Made by a program: the position numbers and the translations under genes | Assembly (NCBI GenBank): GCA_051251595.1 | Contig: JBPOFA010000009.1 | Location: 124,001 to 188,000 of the forward strand | Source of the DNA: NORP110 sp051251595 | Lineage (GTDB): Bacteria; Pseudomonadota; Alphaproteobacteria; Rhodobacterales; Rhodobacteraceae | DNA: 64,000 bases | Direction: 5' to 3' | Shown: piece by piece, positions 16,422 to 23,532 of the stretch | Layout: each line of letters begins with the position of its first letter | Position numbering within the stretch: position 1 is the first letter of the stretch | Notes under the pieces: model-generated | The model's input: the letters and a program-made list of their open reading frames with translations, nothing else | What the model was told of the DNA's origin: nothing | Database searches by the model: none

Positions 16422-16943
16422 ATGTTTCCACGCATATCATTTGTCCTTGGCGGTGCCAGTTCCGGGAAATCTGCTTTTGCAGAGCGCCTTGTTCTGTCGG
16501 ACCACCGCGCGCCGGTCTATCTGGCGACCAGCCAGGCCTTTGACGCCGAAATGGGCGCAAAGATTGAGGCCCACAAACAAGCGCGGGACGACAGTTGGCA
16601 CACGATTGAGGACCCCTTTGGGGCCGCCAAGACGCTTGCCACCATGACGCAGGATCAGGTGGTGCTGGTGGACTGCCTGACGCTTTGGCTGACCAATCAC
16701 ATGCTGGCAGACCATGACCTAGGGGGCGAAACGGATCAACTTGTCAAAGCGCTGAAAGCATGTGCCGCGCCTGTGGTGTTGGTGTCGAACGAAATTGGTC
16801 AGGGGGTCGTGCCGGATACAGAACTGGCCCGTCGGTTTCGCGACGCGCAGGGCAAACTGAACCAAACCATCGCAGCGCAGGCAGATCTGGTTGTCGCGGT
16901 GATGGCGGGCTTGCCGTTGGTCCTGAAGGGGGAACTGCCATGA
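16422..16943 (+). CDS. cobU: Adenosylcobinamide kinase/adenosylcobinamide-phosphate guanylyltransferase
   Basis: A 173-residue CobU/CobP enzyme of the last stage of vitamin B12 assembly. It phosphorylates adenosylcobinamide and then attaches GMP. The P-loop is VLGGASSGKSAFAERL at the N-terminus. The guanylylated histidine region is KIEAHKQARDDSWHTIEDP. VVLVDCLTLWLTNHML and VLVSNEIGQGVVPDTELARRFRDAQGKLNQTIA complete the fold. The 3' end overlaps the next gene as ATGA, and that gene is a phosphatase-like protein that fits the neighbouring alpha-ribazole phosphatase step. No other B12 genes and no cobalamin riboswitch are seen in the 184-base upstream gap. Confidence 0.95.
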   Translation: MFPRISFVLGGASSGKSAFAERLVLSDHRAPVYLATSQAFDAEMGAKIEAHKQARDDSWHTIEDPFGAAKTLATMTQDQVVLVDCLTLWLTNHMLADHDLGGETDQLVKALKACAAPVVLVSNEIGQGVVPDTELARRFRDAQGKLNQTIAAQADLVVAVMAGLPLVLKGELP

Positions 16944-17515
16944 CGCGTTGGTGGTGGGTGCGCCACGGGCCGACCCATGAAAAAAGCTTTGTCGGCTGGC
17001 GAGATGTCCCGGCGGATCTAAGCGATGAAGCGCAGATTGGCCGGCTGAACGACTTCTTGCCCGAAAACGCGGTTTTGGTGTCCTCGGACCTGTCCCGCGC
17101 CGTGGCAACAGCAGATTGTCTTTCAGGAAAACATGAAAGACTGCCCCACGCCGCAGCCTTACGGGAATTCAATTTCGGCGTTTGGGACGGGATGTCCTTT
17201 GACGCCGTGGCGCAAAGGGACCCGCAGCTAAGCCGCGCCTTTTGGGAAACCCCCGGCACCGTTGCCCCGCCTGAAGGCGAAAGCTGGAACGCGGTTTCGG
17301 CCCGTGTTGCAGAATTTGTCCAAGAAACGACGCTAAGATTTTCAGGGCGCGATATTATCGCGGTGGCGCATATCGGCGTGATCCTGACCCAGCTGGGCCG
17401 CGCGCATGCCGTGCCGCCAGAGCAAGCGCTTGGGCAAAAAATCGATAACCTGTCTGTCACCCAAATTCGTCTGGGCGAGACCATCGAAACAGGGCCGATC
17501 AATCACATTCCTTGA
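16940..17515 (+). CDS. Histidine phosphatase family protein, possible alpha-ribazole phosphatase
   Basis: A 191-residue protein of the phosphoglycerate-mutase-like superfamily. The catalytic RHG is in WWWVRHGPTHEK at the N-terminus. The second arginine is in LVSSDLSRAVATADCL, the acid residue lies in REFNFGVWDGMSFD, and the late histidine is in IIAVAHIGVILTQL. The start at 16940 gives an ATGA overlap with cobU and a ribosome site (AAGGGGGAAC) inside cobU; a longer frame would overlap cobU by 180 bases. Coupling with cobU suggests CobC-type dephosphorylation of alpha-ribazole phosphate in B12 synthesis, but this rests on context because the superfamily is broad. Confidence 0.88.
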   Translation: MTRWWWVRHGPTHEKSFVGWRDVPADLSDEAQIGRLNDFLPENAVLVSSDLSRAVATADCLSGKHERLPHAAALREFNFGVWDGMSFDAVAQRDPQLSRAFWETPGTVAPPEGESWNAVSARVAEFVQETTLRFSGRDIIAVAHIGVILTQLGRAHAVPPEQALGQKIDNLSVTQIRLGETIETGPINHIP

Positions 17516-17596
17516 TAAAGGCATTCAAGAATTACAATTGGCCTAAAGAGCGCCCCCCAAATAACCTGATCGTCAAACCACAAGAGGGGATATTCC

Positions 17597-18469
17597 ATGA
17601 CGTATGAACTGATCATCGGCGACAGAAGCTTTTCCAGTTGGTCCTTGCGCGGCTGGCTGATGTTCGAAAAATTCGACATCCCCGTCAAAACCAAAATGGC
17701 TGGCCTTTATGACGGCACCCTCGCAGAAGATCTGAAACCCTTCGCCCCGGCCCGGCTGGTGCCCGTGGTGCGCACCCCATCCGGTGACGTGATTGGCGAA
17801 ACGCTCGCCATCGCGGAAACTCTGGCAGAGACCCACCCGGATGCCGGGCTGTGGCCTCGCGATGCCTCTGCGCGGGTTTATGCGCGCTGGTTGGTCTCTG
17901 AAATGCATGCCGGGTTTTCGGCTCTGCGCAATGACTGCCCGATGCAGCTTTTGCATCAATACGAAGGATTTGCCGCGAAAGAGGCGGTCATCCGCGATCT
18001 GGCGCGGTTGGAAGAATTGTGGGCACATGCCTTTGAACGCCGGCCTGTCAAAGGGCCGTGGCTGTTTGGCGACTATTCCCTGGCAGACGTTTTTTATGCG
18101 CCAGTCGCCGCGCGTATTGCGGGATACGGGCTTTCGGTTGGGCAAGCGGCGCAAGCCTATGTGGAGACGCATTTGAAGGACGGCGCATTCCGCCGCTGGC
18201 GGGCCATGGGCGCGACCAAGACTTACGATCCTGTCCCCTATGCTCTTGACCTGCCCCACAAAATCTGGCCAGGTCCAACCCCGCTGAATGCGAAAGCCAC
18301 GTCAGATCAGACCTCTGAGAACGCGCTTTGCCCCTATTCCCAAAAGCCCGTAACGGATTTCATGGAAGTCGACGGTCGGGTCTTTGGGTTCTGCAACAGC
18401 TTTTGCCGCGACAAGACAGTGAATGACCCAGAGGCCTGGCCCGCCTTCATGAAAGTTTACTATTCTTAA
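17597..18469 (+). CDS. Glutathione S-transferase with C-terminal TRASH-like cysteine motif
   Basis: A 290-residue protein. The N-terminal thioredoxin-like domain (YELIIGDRSFSSWSLRGWLMFEKFDIP) and the all-helical C-terminal GST domain (to about residue 225) fit the GST family, with LVPVVRTPSGDVIGETLAIAE as the conserved cis-Pro and glutathione-binding strand. A 50-residue tail follows that ordinary GSTs lack. Its cysteines at about 245, 266 and 270 give C-x20-C-x3-C, the spacing of TRASH/YHS-like zinc or metal-binding folds, with FGFCNSFCRDKTV and a final DPEAW. The tail may sense or bind a metal ion. The ATG at 17597 has the ribosome site AGAGGGGA. The gene is probably transcribed alone. Confidence 0.88.
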   Translation: MTYELIIGDRSFSSWSLRGWLMFEKFDIPVKTKMAGLYDGTLAEDLKPFAPARLVPVVRTPSGDVIGETLAIAETLAETHPDAGLWPRDASARVYARWLVSEMHAGFSALRNDCPMQLLHQYEGFAAKEAVIRDLARLEELWAHAFERRPVKGPWLFGDYSLADVFYAPVAARIAGYGLSVGQAAQAYVETHLKDGAFRRWRAMGATKTYDPVPYALDLPHKIWPGPTPLNAKATSDQTSENALCPYSQKPVTDFMEVDGRVFGFCNSFCRDKTVNDPEAWPAFMKVYYS

Positions 18470-18515
18470 ACCCTTTCTGACGTAGCCGTTAACCAAGGTT
18501 ACGCAGGAGAGGTCC

Positions 18516-20039
18516 ATGGTTGCGCGCGCCTATACCGTAGCGTTTGAAGGGGTAGAGGCCCGTTTGGTAGAGGTGCAATGCGCCGTCGCCCCGGGCCTGC
18601 CCGCGTTTTCGATTGTGGGACTGCCGGACAAGGCCGTTTCTGAAGCCCGCGAACGTGTCAGGGCGGCGCTGTCTTCCATGTCCATCGCGCTGCCCTCTAA
18701 ACGCATTACGATCAACCTGTCCCCAGCCGACCTGCCAAAAGAAGGGTCGCATTTTGATTTGCCAATCGCGGTTGCTTTGCTGACCGCGATGGATGTTTTG
18801 CCCGCAGAGGACATCCAAAACATGGTCATTCTGGGGGAGCTGTCGCTGGACGGTTCCATTGTCCCTGTGGTTGGGGCCCTGCCCGCCGCAATGGCTGCCG
18901 CCGAAGATGATCGGGCTTTGCTATGTCCAAAGGCCTGCGGGGCAGAGGCGGCTTGGGTCGGGGCCACCCAGGTGCTGGCCCCGGCCTCCTTGCTGGACGT
19001 GGTGCAACATTTCAACGGGCAATCCCCGTTGATGCCCGCTGACCCGGGCGAGGTCCGCCCCTCGCAAAACAAAAAGGACCTCGCAGATGTCAAAGGACAA
19101 GAACGTGCCAAACGCGCGCTTGAAATCGCGGCAGCCGGGCGACACCATCTGTTGATGGTCGGCACGCCGGGCTCTGGTAAATCCATGTTGGCAGCGCGGT
19201 TGCCCGGGATTTTACCGCCATTGACAGCAGCCGAGGCGTTGGAGACATCCATGGTGCACTCGCTGTCGGGAATGCTGGACGAAGGCGGTATATCGCGTGA
19301 ACGCCCCTTCATGGAGCCACACCACACTGCGTCTATGGCTGCGATTGTGGGCGGTGGCAAAGGGGCGAAACCCGGCGAAATTTCCCTGGCCCATAATGGC
19401 GTTTTATTCATGGACGAATTCCCGGAATTTCCGCGAACCGTTTTGGAAACCTTGCGCCAACCCATTGAAACGGGGAATGTCGTGGTGTCGCGGGCCAACG
19501 CCCATATGCGATATCCCTGCAAGTTTCTGCTGGTCGCAGCGGCAAACCCCTGCAAGTGCGGATATTTGTCTGACCCTTCCCGCGCCTGCGCCCGGGTTCC
19601 ATTATGTGGCGAGGATTACTTGGGCCGCATTTCAGGCCCGTTGATGGACCGGTTTGACTTGCGGGTCGAGGTGCCCCCGGTTGCCTTTTCGGACCTCGAC
19701 CTGCCCAGCACCGGCGAAACCTCTGCCGTGGTTGCCACCCGTGTCGCTGCGGCGCGCGAGATCCAGGCCGCGCGGTTTGCCGACCACCCCACCTTGCGCG
19801 TCAATGCCGACGCTGAAGGCAGCTTGTTGGAAAAAGTGGCCGCGCCAGATCAGGACGGCAAAGCCCTGTTGATGCAAGCCGCAGAACGGTTCGGCCTGTC
19901 AGCACGCGGATATCATCGCGTTTTGCGCGTTGCGCGAACGATCGCGGACCTATCAGGTGCGGAAAACGTACAGAGGTCCCATATTGCCGAAGCAATCAGT
20001 TTCCGCCTGGTCGGGCAAAAAGAAACGGCGGCGACCTAA
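18516..20039 (+). CDS. comM: YifB/ComM family magnesium-chelatase-like AAA+ ATPase
   Basis: A 507-residue protein with three parts. The N-terminal Lon-protease-like ChlI domain begins MVARAYTVAFEGVEARLVEVQC and contains GLPAFSIVGLPDKAVSEARERVRAAL. The AAA+ module has Walker A MVGTPGSGKSMLAARLPG and Walker B GVLFMDEFPEFPR. A cysteine cluster (NPCKCGYL ... CARVPLC) precedes the C-terminal helical domain with LSARGYHRVLRVARTIADL. In naturally competent bacteria ComM drives branch migration during uptake and recombination of DNA. It is also found in species not known to be competent. The ribosome site GGAGAGG is strong. It converges on gshB with a two-base gap. Confidence 0.94.
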   Translation: MVARAYTVAFEGVEARLVEVQCAVAPGLPAFSIVGLPDKAVSEARERVRAALSSMSIALPSKRITINLSPADLPKEGSHFDLPIAVALLTAMDVLPAEDIQNMVILGELSLDGSIVPVVGALPAAMAAAEDDRALLCPKACGAEAAWVGATQVLAPASLLDVVQHFNGQSPLMPADPGEVRPSQNKKDLADVKGQERAKRALEIAAAGRHHLLMVGTPGSGKSMLAARLPGILPPLTAAEALETSMVHSLSGMLDEGGISRERPFMEPHHTASMAAIVGGGKGAKPGEISLAHNGVLFMDEFPEFPRTVLETLRQPIETGNVVVSRANAHMRYPCKFLLVAAANPCKCGYLSDPSRACARVPLCGEDYLGRISGPLMDRFDLRVEVPPVAFSDLDLPSTGETSAVVATRVAAAREIQAARFADHPTLRVNADAEGSLLEKVAAPDQDGKALLMQAAERFGLSARGYHRVLRVARTIADLSGAENVQRSHIAEAISFRLVGQKETAAT

Positions 20040-20041
20040 GA

Positions 20042-20983
20042 TCAGGCGCGTTTTGCCTCAATCGCGTCCCACAAAAGCGCCGCAGTGTCGGTTCCGTCGA
20101 ACCGCTTCAGCTCTTGTATCCCGGTTGGAGAGGTCACGTTGATTTCCGTCAGGTAATCGCCAATCACGTCAATACCAACGAAGATCTGCCCTTTTTCCCG
20201 CAGCAACGGGCCAATCGTCGCGCAAATTTCCAAATCGCGATCAGACATCCCGATCTTTTCAGGGCGCCCGCCAACATGCATGTTCGACCGCGTTTCGCCA
20301 GCTTGCGGCACACGGTTGATCGCACCAACGGGTTCGCCATCCACAAGGATCACACGCTTGTCGCCATTGGACACGTCGGGCAGAAATTTTTGCGCGATCA
20401 GCGGCTCGCTGCTCATCCCCGTAAAGAGTTCATGCAGGGATGTCAGATTTCGATCATTCGGGTCGAGCCGGAAAACACCGGCGCCGCCATTGCCATACAA
20501 AGGCTTCAGAATGATATCGCCATGTTCCTCTTTAAAGGATCGGATCGTATCAAGATCACGGGCAATTGTTGTGGGTGGAATAAGGCTTGGAAAATTCAGC
20601 ACCAACAGTTTTTCAGGATAGTTGCGCACCCAGAACGGGTCATTCACAACAAGCGTCTTGGGATGCACCATCTGCAGCAAATGCGTGGTGGTGATATAGC
20701 CCATGTCAAAGGGCGGGTCCTGGCGCAGCCAAACGACATCCCAATCCGAAAGATCAATTTCCGTTTCTTCACCAAGGGTAAAATGGTCACCTTTGACAGC
20801 GCGAACCTCTAGCCGCCATCCGCGTGCAGTCACCCGGCCATTTTGAAAGGCCAGCTTGTCAGGTGTGTAGTAAAACAATTCATGTCCGCGCTCTTGCGCC
20901 GTCAACGCAATTTGAAACGTACTGTCAGCGTTAATGTCGATCGGACCGATCGGATCCATTTGAATTGCAACTTTCAAAGACAT
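20042..20983 (-). CDS. gshB: Glutathione synthetase
   Basis: A 313-residue ATP-grasp enzyme that joins gamma-glutamylcysteine and glycine. It begins MSLKVAIQMDPIGPIDINADSTFQIALTAQERG, the standard N-terminal strand. The ATP-grasp core includes DIILKPLYGNGGAGVFRL, KRVILVDGEPVGAINRVP and FVGIDVIGDYLTEINVTSPTGIQE with its metal ligands. Length is normal. It follows yraN and rsmI on the same strand, separated from yraN by 50 bases. The order rsmI-yraN-gshB, divergent from an LpoA-like gene, is a recognisable alphaproteobacterial arrangement. No regulatory site was noticed. Confidence 0.97.
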   Translation of the reverse strand: MSLKVAIQMDPIGPIDINADSTFQIALTAQERGHELFYYTPDKLAFQNGRVTARGWRLEVRAVKGDHFTLGEETEIDLSDWDVVWLRQDPPFDMGYITTTHLLQMVHPKTLVVNDPFWVRNYPEKLLVLNFPSLIPPTTIARDLDTIRSFKEEHGDIILKPLYGNGGAGVFRLDPNDRNLTSLHELFTGMSSEPLIAQKFLPDVSNGDKRVILVDGEPVGAINRVPQAGETRSNMHVGGRPEKIGMSDRDLEICATIGPLLREKGQIFVGIDVIGDYLTEINVTSPTGIQELKRFDGTDTAALLWDAIEAKRA

Positions 20984-21033
20984 GGCATTCCCCTGTTGGC
21001 TTGATCCTTACATGGCCCAGCCAATCGTCAGGT

Positions 21034-21387
21034 TCAATGTCCGAAAGCATTTTCCAGTATCTCAATTTCTCCAAGACCGTTGACAAGCGCCACATCAAAA
21101 CGTGCGTCCGTGTCCAGCCCCTTGGGCATCTCGCCCAAAAATTCCGCGGCTGCCGCATAAAGTCGCTTCATTTGGCGCGGGTGAACACGTTCTGCCGCTC
21201 GTGCGAAATTGGCGGCACGTTTGACCTCAACAAAAACCACATGGTGATCGTTCTGTGCGATCAAATCGACTTCACCACCTTTTTTGCGCCAACGTCTTTG
21301 CAGGATCGTATTTCCACGCCTTTCATATTCGCGTGCGACCTGATCCTCAGCGACGAACCCAGCATGATAAGAGTTTGCCCCACTCAT
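21034..21387 (-). CDS. yraN: YraN/UPF0102 family nuclease-like protein
   Basis: A 117-residue protein of the UPF0102 family. The restriction-endonuclease-like core is present: an AEDQVAREYERRG helix, then GGEVDLIAQNDHHVVFVEVKRA, which supplies the Glu-Asp-ExK pattern, and a C-terminal RFDVALVN strand with the final aspartate. Family members are often linked to DNA processing, but no specific substrate is established to my knowledge. The start codon overlaps the stop of rsmI as ATGA, so it is translationally coupled to that gene. Confidence 0.92.
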   Translation of the reverse strand: MSGANSYHAGFVAEDQVAREYERRGNTILQRRWRKKGGEVDLIAQNDHHVVFVEVKRAANFARAAERVHPRQMKRLYAAAAEFLGEMPKGLDTDARFDVALVNGLGEIEILENAFGH

Positions 21388-22241
21388 TTGGATTTTCCGA
21401 TTGCCAGGGCCGCTTGATAGACTTGACGGCGCGGCAGATCCAACGCCTCTGACACGACAGTTGCTGCGTCTTTAACGCTCATTTGAGACAAGGCGTTCTT
21501 TAGAGCCTCATCCAAGTCCACTTCAGTTGCGACAGCCCGATCCCGGTCGACAACCACAACGATTTCGCCCTTCAAACTTCGCTCTGCCAATTGTGTGTTC
21601 AGTTGATCCAAACTGCCCCGCAATACTTCTTCGAATCTTTTGGTCAGTTCCCGGCAAATCGCCACCGACCTTTCGCCCCCCATAACATCCGTCAGATCCT
21701 TTAAAGATTTGTGAATCCGTTTGGGGCTTTCATAAAAGGCAAAAGTGGCGGGAATATCGGTGAATTCTGCAAAGAACTTTTTCCGCGCGGCCTGCGTGGA
21801 TGGCGCGAAGCCAGCGAACAAAAAACGGTCAGTCGGCAAATCAGCGATTGTCAGGGCTGCAATTACAGCCGACGGTCCCGGCGCGCTGGTGACCAAATAC
21901 CCCGCCGCAATTGCGTCCCGCGCCAATGCAAAGCCGGGATCCGCGACCATTGGCGTCCCGGCCTCAGAGGCATAAGCCACTGATTTTCCTTGGCTCATCA
22001 AGTCCAACAATTTGGGGCGCACCGTTTCTCCATTGTGGTCATGATATGGGATCATCTGGCGTCCATTCACGGCAATCCCATGGATATCCATCAACTTCCG
22101 CGCCGTTCTAGTGTCCTCGGCCGCAATCACATCTGCCGAAGCCAAGACATCCAGTGCGCGCAACGTTATGTCCCGCGCTGTGCCAATCGGGGTCGCAACG
22201 AAATATAGACCTGCCGCCAGTTGCTTGATTTCAACGTTCAT
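21384..22241 (-). CDS. rsmI: 16S rRNA (cytidine1402-2'-O)-methyltransferase
   Basis: A 285-residue methyltransferase of the tetrapyrrole-methylase fold. It starts AAGLYFVATPIGTARDITLRALDVLASADVIAAEDTRTARKL, the conserved N-terminus. It continues with VAYASEAGTPMVADPGFALARDAI, VTSAPGPSAVIAALTIADLPTDRFLFAGF and FYESPKRIHKSLKDL. RsmI modifies C1402 in the ribosomal P site together with RsmH. It is first in the rsmI-yraN-gshB unit and diverges from the LpoA-like gene over 96 bases. Confidence 0.96.
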   Translation of the reverse strand: MNVEIKQLAAGLYFVATPIGTARDITLRALDVLASADVIAAEDTRTARKLMDIHGIAVNGRQMIPYHDHNGETVRPKLLDLMSQGKSVAYASEAGTPMVADPGFALARDAIAAGYLVTSAPGPSAVIAALTIADLPTDRFLFAGFAPSTQAARKKFFAEFTDIPATFAFYESPKRIHKSLKDLTDVMGGERSVAICRELTKRFEEVLRGSLDQLNTQLAERSLKGEIVVVVDRDRAVATEVDLDEALKNALSQMSVKDAATVVSEALDLPRRQVYQAALAIGKSK

Positions 22242-22337
22242 GAATTTTCCCGGTCAATGTGGCGTTTACTAAAGGCGGGGTATTGCATACTGTTTCCTCG
22301 TCCGTCTAAGCGTGCCCAAAATTTAAGGATTCTTACC

Positions 22338-23507
22338 ATGTTTTCTGTTCTCGGAGCCACCAGTAAGCCATTGAGCCGAATTGCTGCGGTGTTCTTGACC
22401 ACCTTGCTGATCGCCTGTGGCCCGGTAGCGGTTAACGGCCCCAGCATCAACACCAATCAACCGGTGCCGGTTGCCTTGCTGGTTCCAGCTGGATCCGGGG
22501 AGTCCGCGGATAATGTTATCGCGGGCAGCATTGAAAACGCGGCGCGACTGGCGATTGCAGACCTGGACGGCGTTGAAATTGACTTGCGGGTCTACAACAC
22601 GGCAGGTGACCCAACTGTCGCTGCGAGCATGGCAACACAAGCCGTCACCGAAGGTGCAAAGATCATCATCGGGCCGGTCTATGCCGAATCCGCAAATGCT
22701 GTGGGGCGTGCTGTTGCATCACGCGGCATTAATGTTTTGTCCTTTTCAAACAACACGGCAATCGCAGGTGGGAACGTCTTTGTCCTGGGACAAACCTTTC
22801 AAAACACAGCGAACCGGCTGGTTCAGTATTCCGTCAGCCAGGGCAAATCAAACATCATGATCCTGAACGGTGATGATGGCGGGGAACAAGCCGGGCGGGA
22901 TGCCATCAACCGTGCGATCTCTAACTACGGGGCCACTCTGGCCGGGGTCACATCTTTTGAATTGTCCCAGCAGGGCGTCATCAATGCCATCCCTCAGGTC
23001 AAGGCGGATGCCCAAGCCAATGGCGCACAGACGATCTTTTTGACATCCGGCACATCAGGTGCTTTGCCATTCCTTGGCCAGTTGTTGCCAGAAAACGGGG
23101 TCACGCCTGACCTTTACCAATTCGCCGGCCTGCAACGTTGGGACATCCCGTCCAGCGCGCTGACGTTGCCCGGACTGCAAGGCGGTTGGTTTGCCAAACC
23201 CGACCCGATCCTAGAGGCGAATTTCCAGAGCCGTTACTTTGCCGCATACGGAACCAGCCCGCATTTGTTGGCCGGGCTGGCCTATGACAGCATTGCAGCA
23301 ATTGGCGCCTTGGTGCGCAACGGCCAATCTGACGCGCTTAGCGCAAACGCGTTGACGCAGCCTTCTGGTTTTGCAGGTGTAAGCGGTGTCTTCCGCTTGT
23401 TGCCAGATGGTACAAATGAACGGGGTCTGGCTGTTGCCCAGATCCAGGAAAATCAGGTGATTGTCATTGACTCAGCCCCAAGAAGCTTTGGCGCAGCCGG
23501 TTTCTGA
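22338..23507 (+). CDS. LpoA-like lipoprotein, putative penicillin-binding protein activator
   Basis: A 389-residue lipoprotein. The start at 22338 gives a signal peptide MFSVLGATSKPLSRIAAVFLTTLLIACG with lipobox LIAC. The mature protein has the periplasmic-binding-protein type I fold, seen in VALLVPAGSGESADNVIAGSIENAARLAIADL, IIIGPVYAESANAVGRAV and a C-terminal half with GLQRWDIPSSALTLPGLQGGWFA. In Enterobacteria the C-terminal domain of LpoA has this fold and activates PBP1a; there too the gene lies next to rsmI and yraN. This context supports the LpoA-like call over an amino-acid binding protein. The tetratricopeptide half of E. coli LpoA is absent. The longer frame would overlap the divergent rsmI gene. 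Confidence 0.85.
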   Translation: MFSVLGATSKPLSRIAAVFLTTLLIACGPVAVNGPSINTNQPVPVALLVPAGSGESADNVIAGSIENAARLAIADLDGVEIDLRVYNTAGDPTVAASMATQAVTEGAKIIIGPVYAESANAVGRAVASRGINVLSFSNNTAIAGGNVFVLGQTFQNTANRLVQYSVSQGKSNIMILNGDDGGEQAGRDAINRAISNYGATLAGVTSFELSQQGVINAIPQVKADAQANGAQTIFLTSGTSGALPFLGQLLPENGVTPDLYQFAGLQRWDIPSSALTLPGLQGGWFAKPDPILEANFQSRYFAAYGTSPHLLAGLAYDSIAAIGALVRNGQSDALSANALTQPSGFAGVSGVFRLLPDGTNERGLAVAQIQENQVIVIDSAPRSFGAAGF

Positions 23508-23532
23508 GGCGACATCTTCCGCTGGTGAACCA

